Counted from the first letter of the stretch, positions 1 through 12,600 are shown. The stretch: DNA of 64,000 bases from Acarospora socialis (GCA_025617375.2 JAMYGW020000008.1:1302001-1366000); one strand, 5' to 3'. Numbers and translations: made by a program. The notes: a model not told the origin generated them from the sequence alone.

Positions 1-1
1 C

Positions 2-3000
2 TCACCTCCACAACGGCCCTTGAAACCTCTCCACTTCCTTCAGGCACACCGCAGCAGCCACATACAGGAAACTCCTCAGCACCCCAACCTTCCTCCTAGG
101 CACCTTCTCCTCCATTGCGACGGCCAAGCAAGCGATGGAGCGTTCAAGCGCCTCCTCGCTTTCCTTGCCAGTGGTCGGGTCTTTGATGATGCAGCTGATA
201 GTGAAGGCGACGTCGCGCTCGAATTTCTCCTTCATACTGACGGAGTTCTCGCGCTGGCGCTTGCTCTGAGCGCCCGTCTTGCCGATGATGTTGCCGACGA
301 AGACTTCTTTCTCTTGAAGCGGGTGCACGGGGTGTGTGCTGTATTGGGTCATGGTGTCGAGGAGATGGTCGTCGTAGCTGGGTGGAGTGTTAGGTGGTGA
401 TAGCAGAGGAATGAAAAGATGACTCACTTCTCTTGGAGATCCCTTGCCCAGTCGAGATGATGTTTCCATTGAATGACTGCCGTAGCATCCTGGACGTAGT
501 TCCAGACTCGCTGCATAACGCTTTGGTTGGATAAATTATCTTTCACTAATTCGCTCGAGTGTTTCTGCAGCTCTCGGAAAACGACACGCTCATCGATGGC
601 TCGATATAATTTCCCTAGCACCTTATCGCTCTTGTAGACGAAGTATTGTTTATCGCCGTCATTGGAGGAGCCAAAGCTACCTTCGTCCTCCTCTTCGACA
701 AAGCTGATATTACTACCAATCACGACATTGGGACCGAAGGCCATGAAGTCGGGGCGAGCCTTGGGGTATTTAGGGCAACCTGCAAGGTTTACCTGCAATC
801 AGTCAGTAGCTGCATGACCGCCTCATTCAGCCCGAGAGTTGTATCGTACCGGAACACCGGTCTTGGAGAAATCGACTGCCGTTGAATGCTTTTCTGCCAG
901 AAGGATACATTCCGGATCTAGGCTTCCCTCTACTCTCTGATCGGCTAGCAGCTGATGCAGTGTAGCTATCCAGCCCAAGCGGTCGTTTTCCATGAAATCA
1001 ATGAAGAAGTCTGCCATGTGATGCCTTTCGACTCTGTCAACAACGTTGGTTTGTGCTACCCGTGGATAATCAGCAGGTGCGTGGACAGTGATTGGCAGGA
1101 AAGCCGGGTCATAAATGACGTTATACAGGTCGCCGTCAAGATCGCCACCGCTGAGCTGACTCGGTAGGTCTCTTTGGCCCTTTTGACTAAACACTACGCA
1201 GTTGTGTAATGCGTTCAGGGGGGAGTCCTTGGGGACATCGACTCCAGTGACTAACTGTATGTCTCCCGGATGCAACGCTGGCGACCGGGTTATGACGATG
1301 TTCTTCCCAACAATGACAGACCGTCCTTCCTCCTCGGTTTCCACAACGCAGAAAATCTCTCCTTCGTTAAGATAGCCTGTCTCGTCCATTATTCCGTACA
1401 GGGTAACAGCCAGCTTGACTGGGATCCGTGAACGGTGTTTGAGTTCGCGTAGCTGTACTAACACCGCCATCTGAACCGTGTCCCGTAGAAAGGCGTCCGC
1501 CTCAAAGGAGAGGCCCAGTCCGTCAAGCTTGCGGATCAACCAAGAAACTTGCGCAGCTTTGCCAACTAGGTTCCGCTGCAAAAAGCTTGCTGCGTTCACG
1601 GGAGACAAAGTCGTACTACGCAGCTGCTCAACAGCCTCGGCTTGTAGGTCTAAGAAGACCTTTTCTTTGACGCCGAGATCCTCCATGATCTTGATAAGCT
1701 GACGATTTAAGACGAAAGGGAGAGGACGATGTGCTGCCCCACAGATCTCTATATCTGTTGCGTCTGATCCCGTGAATTTGATCATTGAAGGCCGAAGCGA
1801 TAGCGTATTTCCCAGAAGTCTGGTATCCAGAGATATCATGCCCTTTGCCCCTTTGACTCCTAGTTAGGTGAAAGTATCATTGCAAAAGAGCGACATCCAG
1901 TCTAGAGAATGGCTCACTTACCAGCATATCGGATCTGAAACAGCGTAGGTCTCAAGGCGCGGGAATTGGCATACTCCTTCCACAGCTTGTGCAAGATGGA
2001 AGAGGAGAACGTTCCAACACCGTCACTGAACACACGACCCGACCTTTCAATATCTGCGATGGTCGTTACGGCATCTGCGCGTAGTCGTACCGTTTTTGAC
2101 GTTTCCGAGAAAGCTTGCCCTATCCGTGCAGCACACTTCGCTGGCGAGCGAATAGCTGAAAAATCCCCTAGCTTAGCAATGACTATTCGGGCATGCAACA
2201 GCTCGTTATCTTGAACGAATGGCGCCATGAACCAACATGTTTGAGCTCGCAGAGAGGAATGCGAAAATCCAAGGAACTCGTACCGCCGGCCTGCAATGTT
2301 GATTGCGCTGCCAAGCACCTTCTTGAAACGCCCGTGGTATATGTTCTCGTTAGAAGCATCAGTGTCGAATCGTACAGCTTCCCCATCTTCATCCACAAAA
2401 GTCACTCGTAGGAAGAAATGTACATGATCCGAGTACTTCCGTAGCACTCGATTCTTCGGTTCTGGATCCGGACCATAGAAGTATGTACCTGTTGGGGTAA
2501 CAGTAGCTTTATATACCTGTGCCATGTGCTCGTGCCGCTCTGCAATGTCTGGAGAGTAGAACAGTTCTGCTTGACTAGATAGCTCGTTCCTAGCAAGAAG
2601 ATCGATCAATCCTTTTAACTCAAGCTCCTTGGCTTCGGTCTCCGGCCCAGCGTAAGGAATTTGGCTGAAGAGCTTCCTTGTAGCGTGTAGAGTTGTACGC
2701 ACACCGGAACGTTGAACCATACAGGATATCTCCGGCAACAACGCAACAACACGGCCAGGCAAGAGATAGCCGTTCTGCGCTAGCTTCTGCATCTGGAATT
2801 TGAGGCTGAAGGGCAAATCCTCAAAATCTGAGCAGAGTTTCGAGATCAGTTCAGTACTCTCAAGCGTGAGTGAGCGCGCTGGTTGTATGACAGCAGTAGG
2901 CCAAGAAATACACGGTGGTAACTCTCGGATGTGCTTATAGGCATATATCTTGCTGATTGCCTCAGGTGGCAAAGAAAGCCGATATACGAAGCAACTAGAG

Positions 3001-3755
3001 ACAACACTCTCGTGCGCCTTGCTGATGCTTGATACCCTCTTCTTCGTAGGGTTCCGCTGCCGGAATTCCAATGATAGGTTCCTTAAGCCGCCAGGAAACA
3101 ACATATTTAGCACATGTGTGGTGTCTTCGTAAATCCGAGGCGCTTCAAATACCGTAAGTGTGAGCGACGGGTTTGATCTATTACCCACTGTCATGGATTG
3201 CACGGTCGAGTAACGGATGTCGAGTTGGAGAACGGGAAGATGTGCTGCAGGAGGGTGAAGTAGTAGAGAAAGAGACTTCCTGCCAAATGTCATAGTGCCC
3301 TGTCTGAAATCGGTGAAGTAGGGAATAAATACAAGATGTGACTTCACATCATAGTCCCATGTGCCGCACGCCAGGGAGGAACAGGGAAGTGTTCGTTCAA
3401 GGCGTTGTGTCGAACCCTTTCCCGTGCTGGCTTTCTTGGTCTGCAGCCTGTCTTGCTCGCTGCGTAGGCTGCGTAGAAGATAAGGATCTGGCTCATTCCT
3501 GCTAGCAGAACAGTAAATGTTCCTCCCCATATGTCGCAGCTGATGAACTGCCTGAGGTTTGAGATTGCTGGTACCGTGAAGATCCAAGAACTTCTGACCT
3601 AGAACTGGGTCGAGAAAAGTTACTGTAGCACATCCTTTTCGCAGCTTGTGGCAGCAGTACGAATTGATAGACAATTTGAGTAGGAGAGGTCCAAAGAAGT
3701 CTCTTAACTGCTTTTCGGATAGCTGGTCTGGGAGATTACGAACAAACACCTCCAT
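2..3755 (-). CDS. RNA-dependent RNA polymerase (RNA silencing)
   Basis: Cellular RdRP of the QDE-1/SAD-1/RRP-3 superfamily, which makes double-stranded RNA for quelling-type or meiotic silencing. Four exons read 3755-1922, 1859-850, 792-428 and 377-2, giving about 1194 residues with a TGA at 4-2. An RRM-like domain opens the protein (MEVFVRNLPDQLSEKQLRDF, then KGCATVTFLD). The join at 1922/1859 recreates the family motif RYAGVKGAKGM. The metal-binding catalytic loop SGGDLDGDLYN lies at about residues 849-858 and GVPVNLAGCPK crosses the third join. The last in-frame bases before the window edge read GAG then GTGAG, which also fits a splice donor, so the C-terminus may continue outside. The family call is certain from DLDGD. 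The clade is not settled, although the N-terminal RRM resembles SAD-1-type proteins. Confidence 0.93.
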
Positions 3756-4445
3756 GCCGCTGATTAGCTGGGATGACTGCTCACAACGTTATGTACTTTG
3801 AAGCAGGCGAAGAGCTTGTCTGGACTTGAAAGCGCACTTTCAAGAATTGTAGCCTAGACCGCTGCTGAGGGACAGACAATACCAGCTAGCATTTCTTACT
3901 TTAACTATAGGATGCGTTAGACGATCTCCCAATCTCGGTGGTTGGGAAGTGGTAAGTTAGATCAGAAGTTGATCTGAATGTCGGCTATTTAATGTTCCGA
4001 AGGCTCAGGGGACATGAGCGCTACAGCAGTCCTAGATGACCTGTGAATATCACAGATTAAAAGAGCTTCCAGGTAAGTTCGGGCAGTAGTAAATCATGAA
4101 GGTAAGTGAACAATATCTTCGTATAAAGCGGGGTAGCGAATACTTGATTGGGTCAGACATGCAAGTTGCCGACGCATTGCAAGGGCACACGACGCCGCGT
4201 TAGACAAATAGTGTAACATCTTCTCGGCGTATGATACATACTGATAATCCTTGCATCAATAGAGCAGACGATGCTCGATATTCACACAATATTTTGAATA
4301 GAGAACGACCAAACATCGGCCGCCCAAATCTACCGCTAAGGAGGAACAGGAAACAGGGAGTTGTGCGCCTTGATTGTGAGAACCTTGGAGTGAAGAGTGA
4401 TGTCGTAGTCTGGGATGACATGGTGAAAGCGCCGAGAAGAAATCA
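3756..4445. other. Intergenic: RdRP promoter side and TIM17 3' flank
   Basis: About 690 nt without a supportable gene. It holds the upstream region of the minus-strand RdRP and the 3' flank of TIM17. The open frames here are shadows or lack a good start. I see no repeat or RNA gene. Confidence 0.6.
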
Positions 4446-5194
4446 TTATGCCAGTAAAGGTGTTTGAGAGTTTTCCACAGGTGCCGGTGGTGGAGGCGGC
4501 TGTTGGACCTGTGCGGAAAAAGTTTATCAGCAGTGTGCGCACAATTCCTCTCTAAGATACCCACATCTAATCGAGTGTTTTCTGCCATCATCCTCTGGAA
4601 ACCAATTCCAACACCTTCGATAACAGCTAGCAAACAAGCACACGCTATTGCTGAGTTCCGAGCCGCCTTCATGCCTCCTCGTACTGCCAGCGCGCCCCCG
4701 GTGAAGAATCCTGCTATGACTGTTGCGTGTTTATGGTCAGCACATATCCTTTCACGGTGGTTTAACATCATGTATTCGGTAGAGAACAGCGAGTCGGCAT
4801 ACTAGCGTTGTACGGGTCCTCCTTCCTTCTTATCCCCTTCACAGCACAATCAAACGTTGAGAAAAGCCCGCCCCATACCCCGAAGTTGCCCCCTAGTACA
4901 GGCGCTCGTGCTTTGATGGCCGTTAAAGCGCCGATTCGTCGTTCGCCGTAAGGGCTGTTGCGGAAACCTTTGACACCGTGCCATACCGCCCCTCCGATGG
5001 CCTGCGGTTTCCAAATTATCAGCACTACTCTTATGGTTGGACAAGGTGGAGAAGCTGGTAGACAAGATGTAGGTAATGGAAGGTCAGTAGCTAAAGCCAG
5101 ATACATGGGATAGCGATGAGCATACCCCCATACAGAAAGCGCCGCCAAAGTCACTTAAGGCTACCCACGGACACGGGTCTCTGGAGTGATCCAT
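4446..5194 (-). CDS. TIM17: Mitochondrial inner-membrane translocase subunit Tim17
   Basis: Core subunit of the TIM23 presequence translocase in the inner mitochondrial membrane. Exons are 5194-5126, 5001-4803, 4719-4565 and 4508-4446, coding for 161 residues, the usual length. It starts [11 protein letters not shown]. The intron 1 join gives [21 protein letters not shown]. The hallmark block [20 protein letters not shown] follows, then [23 protein letters not shown] across intron 2. Four hydrophobic helices with GxxxG-like packing are visible. The tail is a short proline run ([16 protein letters not shown]) coded by the last exon. Introns are 124, 83 and 56 nt. Every motif of the family is intact, so this looks like the functional essential gene. 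Confidence 0.96.
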
Positions 5195-6163
5195 AGCGTA
5201 ACCGAAGGAAACCTCTGGACTTATGATTCTCGCGCCTTCGAGAGTGGGCGGAGACTGTTGAGCGGAGGTTTCCCAAGGCTTGGATTAGTCGTGAGGAATG
5301 CTTGTTAAGTAGGGCTCAAGACGATCCTTCCGAACAGCGTATCGTGATACTTCGTGGATGATCGATATAAATTCCAGCGTAATGGAAGAAGGCGAACGCT
5401 GGATGATGCTTCAAACTTTCTTGACCCTGTGATGATTGGTTCGCTTGTCGAGCTTGGTTCCACACTTGCTACGTTAGGCATAGAAGCTCACAGTCACCTC
5501 GTTCATGAATGAGTTGGCTTCAACTCTGGGCGAATCTCAATAGTCCTGTCATTCTAGGATTACTTAAGTTCTAGATCTTTGCTAGGCATACAACTATGTT
5601 CGTCTCTAAAGGTCTCGACAAACAGACTGCCGGTGACTGTGCGATTCAACCCTTGAGGAAGAGCTCATCCCAGGAGCGCATCAATTCCCCAAGGGGTACC
5701 AGCGACAGCTCCGTACAGCTAAGGGAATCAGGTAGCATGCAAAATTAATGAACGCCTCACAGAGAATGAAATCCAACTTGTCTTCAATCGCAGCATCCAA
5801 CTCGGGAACAATCCCAATCTGATAGAGGTTCCCGCATCCTAACTCGACAGCACGGTAAGTTGAGGATGGAAGCTTGTCGCCGGTCTGATGTATGAAGAGC
5901 GTACACTGAGCTACAGCCGTCTGATTCAACCCTAGGAGAGAAGCTCATCCACAGAGATCTGCAACTCCGAAGGGGTACCAAGAGCGTCATAGGTCAAATC
6001 AGTCTCGAGACGGGTTTTACAAACCCTCATTCATGGCTTTCGATCGGTCAACCAGTACCAGCTTGTAGCTCTCCTTAGCTCTCTGACGATAGGTATTAGT
6101 CGAGGCCTGTTCTTGTTGCTCGAAGAACCCTCATACCTGAGTTGTTCCTCCGCCCGTTTTTTA
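5195..6163. other. Intergenic: TIM17 promoter, with a degenerate duplication
   Basis: About 970 nt between the TIM17 start and the stop of the next minus-strand gene. I find no gene with a credible ATG and coding signature. The right half carries a diverged direct repeat, listed separately. The minus-strand frame at 5929-5681 begins with TTG, not ATG, and matches nothing I recognise. Confidence 0.6.
5639..5990. repeat. Diverged direct repeat, about 60 bp, two copies
   Basis: The block at about 5643-5703 (gattcaaccctt, gaagagctcatccc, aaggggtacca) recurs at about 5922-5984 (gattcaacccta, gagaagctcatcc, gaaggggtacca). The copies are about 280 bp apart, have the same orientation and carry scattered substitutions and small indels. 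The similarity fades outside the block. On the minus strand each copy reads as a short open stretch ending in a stop, so an old duplicated gene fragment is possible, but I cannot name a parent. Confidence 0.6.
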
Positions 6164-8079
6164 CTACTGATCCTCGTCCGGCCATTCGAACGTCAGATCA
6201 TTTATACCCTCATATTCCTCCTCGAACGTCATTTCGACGTTATCACCACTCTCATCCTCGCCACCCTCATCACCTTCCGCGTCTCCTCCGTCCTCATCGC
6301 TTTCTTCCACGTCCATATCCCCTCTATCAACATCTTCATCCTCTTTCGGGCCCTCCGAATTCCTTTGCTCAAGGATATTCTTGAACTCTTCGCAGACCTG
6401 CCCGGCGATTTCCCTTAAGAAGGGAGGGAGGATGCTGTTTCTTGGAGTCTCACCTGAGGACATCCACGTAAGGGTTTCCACTGCGAGCTCGAGGAATCCC
6501 TGGTCGTCCCTGTGGCTGATCTCGGCCACGTATGACATCTGTGCAATGATGTCATACAGAGCTGCCTTGGTTTGGGCTCTGCTCTGGGCCGCCTTCGCCA
6601 TATCGACCATTTCGATTAGGAGTTCAACCTCCCCGCACGATGTCCTTGACACCGGCGCCGGCACCGGCGTCGCTGCCGCTACCGCGGCCGCTCCCGGTCG
6701 ATTCAGTTGCGAGACCGGTTTCTTGATCTTCCGGCCGAGTATGGGAGAGGGATCTGGTGCGCTACCGGTGGTTCCCTCTGTGGGTTCGGTAGCGCCCGAG
6801 GTGGGAGGAAAGACGGTGGTAGTGGTGGTGGCTGTACCGACCAGCGTCTTGGTTTCGGAGCGAGGTGATGTGGGAGTGGGAGGGATGTCGATGATGGCTG
6901 TGACTGGGCCCATGCGGCTGACATATTCTGCCGCTTTCTCCTCCTTCGAGGACATGGTAGCCTCCGAGATGATGGGTGGGATGTCGATGGTCGTGGTCGC
7001 TCCAATCAACGTCATTGTCTGAGAGCGGGTACGAGCCGCCTCCATTACGGCTGTGATGGAGCCAAAGTGGTATACTGGGGTTGCCAATTTCTCCTCTTTG
7101 GATAGCTTCGTTGTGACTGCAGGAATAGGAGAGAGGTCGATTGTGGTAATTGCATCCACCAAAGTCTTCATTTCTGGGCGAGTAGGAGCCATGTCAATGA
7201 TGGCTTGAATCGGAGACACTTCGATGACTTGGCTTGCTCTCTTCTCTTCCTTTGCAGCAAGGCGCTTGATTTCGGCCCTCTGTTTCGCGCAAACCTTTGC
7301 AGTCGCCGCCTCCTTCTCGTTGGCCTCTTTCTGCAACTTCTTCATCTTTCTGTTGATGTCGAGAAGTTCTTTTCTGCATTGGTTCACCTCAGCACGGCAC
7401 TTGATTGCATCCTCCTGGTGTGCCCAGCTCTTCCGCATCCACTCAGCGGTGGAATTCTCGCTGCGCTGCACCGTCTTTATTTGTGTACGGATTCGCTCCT
7501 CAGCATCGACGAGTTCATTGTTGGCAATCTGGAGTTGTCGGAGACGCTTCTATGATGTTAGATTCACATCCATGAGCTAACGTGAGAAGGAACACTTACA
7601 TCAACGTGGGTGAGGTAGTCTTGCCTCCAGTTCTCCTTCGTGGTTTGGAGTTCGTAGCTCATGTCATCACGTTTCTTTTCGGCCGCCTTGATCTTAGATT
7701 CTGCGTTGTTTGTCCGCTTCCGTTCCTTTGCCACGGCTGCTTCTAGCTTGTCGTTCGCACTTCTGAGAGCTAAGATCTCGAGGTCCTTGTCTTGATGATT
7801 GCAGATGGGCGTCAAAGTTATCGAAGGTTGCTTGACGACGTCCCCGGTTTCCGCTGAACCAGCAGCGGAAGCACGAGTGAGATCTGCACCGGGAAGTTGC
7901 ACGAAAAACGATGCGAGAAGGGCAAAGACGAGGAGAAGAATGTGCCAACGAGTCCGCTCGGAGAGGTCGTAAGAGAACGCGCTTTCGACGACGAGGTTGA
8001 CGGAGAGAACAATAGCAGCAGACCAGAGAAAGACGATGACGATGGAGTGGAGGAATTCAGTAAGACTCGTCGATGACAT
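6164..8079 (-). CDS. Membrane-anchored coiled-coil protein with three internal repeats
   Basis: I do not recognise a named family. Exons 8079-7600 and 7549-6164 (intron 50 nt) give 621 residues. Two hydrophobic segments sit near residues 9-33 (SIVIVFLWSAAIVLSVNLVV) and 45-63 (HILLLVFALLASFFVQL), so the N-terminus is probably a membrane hairpin. A long Lys/Glu/Ala-rich coiled coil follows from about residue 95 to 265 (for example NDKLEAAVAKERKR). Residues about 257-415 are three diverged tandem units of about 51 residues sharing KEEK, then a TR/TL core and TTID. The C-terminus is strongly acidic and ends FEWPDEDQ. The stop-to-ATG distance and splice sites are clean. An organelle tether or scaffold is a guess from architecture only. 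Confidence 0.82.
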
Positions 8080-8125
8080 CTTGATGGAGATCGCGTTTGC
8101 TATGGTTATGAATGGATTTTACAGG

Positions 8126-8350
8126 TTGTGGGAGTTATCTTGTTGTGGGAATGGGTGAGTGAAGTTAAGATGTGAGAGTACGAAGCGGAAGTTGTAAGTT
8201 CTCGGTGTTTTCTCGTTGTGGGAGCTGACGAAGGTGAAGTTACGATGCGAGGTTACGAAGTGGAAGCTGTAAGTTCTTGGTGTTTTCTCAGTGTGGAAGT
8301 TGACGAGGTTGAAGTTACGAAGAGACGTTACGAAGTGGGAGATGAAGGAT
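8126..8350. repeat. 75-bp minisatellite, about 3 copies
   Basis: Units begin gaagtta at 8161, 8236 and 8311, an exact 75-bp period, with a degraded partial copy from about 8126. Each unit contains gtaagttct(c/t)ggtgttttctc and a gttgtggga-like segment. The array lies 47-270 bp upstream of the ATG of the minus-strand coiled-coil gene, so it falls in its 5' leader or promoter. The period is divisible by three and one minus-strand frame stays open, but that frame has no ATG. Confidence 0.85.
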
Positions 8351-9689
8351 CTTAAGGACACGACCAGCCCATCAATGGTGAATAGGTTTATTCACTTACA
8401 ATTGCCAATAACACATCTATTGATTATCCACGTGTCAATGGCAGGCACACTCGATTCAGCTCATCATACAACAAACACGACTACGGAAGGAAGGTACGGC
8501 CGCGCTCTCCGATATCTTGAGGCTTTTCAAGAAGAGATACCTATACGTTACCAGGCTACCCAGCTTATGCGGCCATAGCACAATGGAGGACTCTCTATCC
8601 TACTATCAGTGTTATGGCAATATACTCATATCAATGTCTACAGTATCACCGACATCAAGCTAAGGGATCCTCCACATACCTCTAACACCAACATCTGTTC
8701 AAATATCAGTGCCATGCTCATAACCTACAATTACAATGTGCATCAGTGTATGTTTTAAGCACAATAACGAACCATATCCACAATAGCTAGCGCTCTCCGA
8801 GCCCGGCGTATCACACAGCAGGGGCTTGCAACCCCAACAGCCAATCCAACATGCAACGTGTGTTCCGCAATGAGCAGAACCCAGCCCACACAAGCAGCTC
8901 GAACGTGGAATGACGGTATCTCAATACTGGAGAACCTCGGCTCACAATGATCAGTTTGAATACATGCAGAAAATACCTTACATTGACAAGGTGAAGTACA
9001 GTCTCCATTGACATTCTGAATACGAACGGAGTGAGTGCTACAATAAAGAGACCCGTGACTCCACTATAACGCATCCTTGAGACGGAGACTTCAACTTCAA
9101 CTCACAGGCAGGTCAAGTTATACGGTACTGATAGGGCCATCTTAAAAAAATGGGATCCTTGTCCAGAGCCCTACCATAGGGCATCACTAACTCTCGTGGC
9201 GCTCTCACACCAGTGACACCACTCTCGGTCTCTGGATAGGTACAAGTACCTTAGGTAGTGGGAAATACGAAACTCTAATCTCTCGTCCTCCTGTGTCAGG
9301 GATCAAGTCTAGTCTATGGCACCATCTGTTAGCGGGGAGCGAAAGAAGGATACAGTGGGAGTTATAGTTTCTGTTCCGGGTATGGGAGATGTAGGAGTGC
9401 AAGTGTTGTATGGAGATGAACAGTACAACCAAGTGTAGCGAATGTCTTGGAAGGCGAATCACGATGGTCATAGCCCCAATAGTTTCAGAATTACACGTAA
9501 CGTCCAGAGTCCACGGTTCAGTACTTGTTGCTGCGCTGTATCCTACCGACATGAACCGTCTGCCGCGCCGACATATCCGCATATCCCACAAGCCCAGGAC
9601 CTCGCCTCAGGGGGTATCTAGCCACTAGAAGAACGACCCATCCTTACCTCCAACGCCTAGAGCATATCTCATGAGAGCCAACGGAACGC
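8351..9689. other. Intergenic, no gene seen
   Basis: About 1.3 kb between the minisatellite and the 3' end of DUG2. Short open frames occur on both strands, but none has recognisable protein content, splice context or a homologue I know. No RNA gene or terminal repeat was noticed. Confidence 0.55.
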
Positions 9690-12600
9690 CTATTTCTTCG
9701 GCAACTCCCTGAATACCTTCCGGAAGATCTCCCTGCTCTTGTACAGGTTCAAGAGTCGCAGCCTCTCGTTGTCCAGGTGGGCGCTGTCGCTCGCTTGACC
9801 GCAGGGGAGGTGTGCTGCCTGTGCGTTGAATTCCTTTTCGAGAAACCGGATGGCGGGGATGGAGCCGCCTTCGCGGATGTAGAGCGGTTTGATAGACTTT
9901 GATACTTGATCGGCTTTCGCCGCGGTAGCTCTTACGGGAGCGGTTGGGAGGGCACTGGTTTCGGATGAGTGGTTGCTGCCGTTCGAACGGGTCGATGTCG
10001 GAGTGGGAATAAGCTCTGACGTTTGTGATAGTTTCCTGTTCGGATTGGGGGCCACATTCTCCGAAGCCGCTTCACCTTCGCTTCGTGAGCCCCATACAGC
10101 TATTATAGCTTCCTCAAGTGTCCTGAAAAGCTCGTTGTTGGGATCGCCGAGCCACGGCTCGGCTTGGTGATCAATGCTAATGGACAAAACGTTCTTGCTT
10201 TCCAATTCCTGGAACCTGAGTCTTAGGAAGTCTGTCAACGACTGCTTGACCTCTTCTACCTGTTGATTGGGAACCAGACGGATGGAGATAGAAGCCCACG
10301 CGGTGCTAGGAATGATAGTAGAGTTCTCCGGCCCGGACACGTTGAAGCGATGAACAGTGAGTGACGGTTCACGGGATCGTGCCATCAACTTAGCTTTGCG
10401 AACATCTGGACTCTCGTTGTTCGGGTTGGACTGCACAAGCATTCGAGTTATGGCAGCATAGCGCGAGTCCTCGGCTTCGGTGATCGGAAGGATAGGATCG
10501 TAGAAGCTAGGAATCTGAACCCGTCCATGCGGCCCGGTTAGATTAGCAAGGAGCATTACGAGATCTTTGAGCGATTCATCCATAAGCCCACTTCCGTCAA
10601 CGCCGCTGTGGAGATCAGGTTCGCCGCTTTTCACCTGGACCGTGGCATGGATCACACCTCGCAAGCCATAGGTGAGGCACGGCACATCGTCCGTAAGCCA
10701 GTAGCTGTTTGCTAATAAGATCCAGTCAATGTCTCCTATGATGTGCTTGTTCTTTCTCACGGCTTCCGCAAAACCACGCGAACCATGTTCTTCTTCTCCT
10801 TCAATCAAAAACACAATGTCAGACGTTAGAGCTTGCTCAGAAACAAGGTCAGCTACTGCGAACAGCGCAGTTAGTACTGGCCCTTTGTTGTCGGACACTC
10901 CTCGACCGTACAAATACCCGTCGCGGCCCTGCAGGTCGAAAGGATCATTTTTCCATCTTCCTTGCTCATTCTCCGCCGCAATCACGTCGTAATGACCATA
11001 GAAGAGGATTCTCTTCGGTTTGATGTTCTCGGTAGGCTTGCCCGTAAATTTAGCATAGACGATGGGATTGCCCCGGTTTTCGGTGTTGAACATCTCAGTC
11101 GAAGCGCCAAACCTCTTGAAGAGTTTACGGAGAAAGGATGCCCCACCACGACAGGCTTCAGCATACTGTGTGCTCGACGACACCGTCCTATAAGAAACTA
11201 GCCTCTGGAGTGAATCGACCAGTTGCACTGTGCAAATCCGTTAGCTAGACTTCAATGATAGGTAGCGTTCACAAGGCGCTCACCATCACTTGTGGGCGAC
11301 AACTCTGCAGGATTGTGGACACAATCAGTTATATCCCAGATTGCGACGCAGTTATCGTTTCCTCCAGTTACGTAGATACTTCGTCCATGGTAGGATGCAA
11401 CCGCCGAAGCTAAAATCAACTGATCGTGGGCTCTCCACCTGCTGATGCATTCATACTTCTTATTGAATTTCTGTATCTGAAATCAACCGTAGCCTCGACA
11501 GGTTTAAGAATCTGATTCCATACCTGCGCGTAGCCGTTAGATCCACCACTGAAGATGATACTTTTTGTCGCAGCTAGGGTTAATACATCAGCACTGTGAG
11601 CTTTGACACTTCGAAACAATTGCCGAGTATCCAAATCCCAAACGTTGATGTCGCCCTCCAGTCGACCGCTGTAGAGGAAAGTCCCATCGATAGTCATCGA
11701 CAAAACCGAATCGTCGCCATTCTCTAGCGTACATATCTCTTGAATGGCTCTATTGGCATATTTATGCAAGGCCCACAACTTGATGGTACCGTCACCACCT
11801 CCGGAGATGAGAATCTCGGCGTCTGCGTCATCCCGACTGATACCGCGCGCCAGTAGCATGCAATATACATAGCCATAGTGGGCGAACTGCATGATATCAT
11901 CCTTGTCGATTTCTAGGACCTGTCCGCCTTCTGCACGAAGCTCTCCCGAAGAAGCTGGCCGAGGTGTTGAGAGACCGCCAGGACCTTTCGAGTCGAAGAA
12001 ACGGTGATTCCGGTGTGACGGATGAGACGTGGGATCAAGAGGAAGCCGAGAGTCCTTCTGAGCCAAGTCATACCACTTTGCGATCATCAGCATCCGTAAT
12101 ACTAGGCCGATAGTGAACCTACCTGTATGCTTGTGTTCTGAGCCCCTAAGTACACTGTCTCCAGGTCGGATGAGTAGGCGACAGAGAACACGTCACCAAC
12201 GTCAAAGGTAGAGTAAATCGAATAAAGTCGGTTCAGGGTCTCCGTGCACCACACCTATACAGTCCGATTAAGTGTCAACCAAACACAATATGCTTCAAGC
12301 TTGCTTACATTAACGATGGCATCGCCAGCGCTTGAGAAGAGAAGCTTTCCATCTTGCGACAAGCATAAGCACAAGACACTGCCTCGATGAGCGGCAACAT
12401 TGAAGATCCGCTCATAAGTCTCAAGAGACCAGACCTTCTGAGAGTCAGTGCGTGTTTCTAACTCGATACCGAGGGATGAACCAAGATCTCGCCGCCTTGA
12501 GTTCCGGCATATATTCTCTGATCCGAGACCACAAGCGCAAGTATTGACCTCTGATTTTTGACGCGGTGAAAGAGCGTCGGCGGTAGTCTTTTCGTTTGAG

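Noticed and set aside
8119-8361. 25-residue repeat protein read from the minisatellite
   Set aside because: The frame begins with GTG, has no ATG, and is explained by a 75-bp DNA period upstream of another gene.
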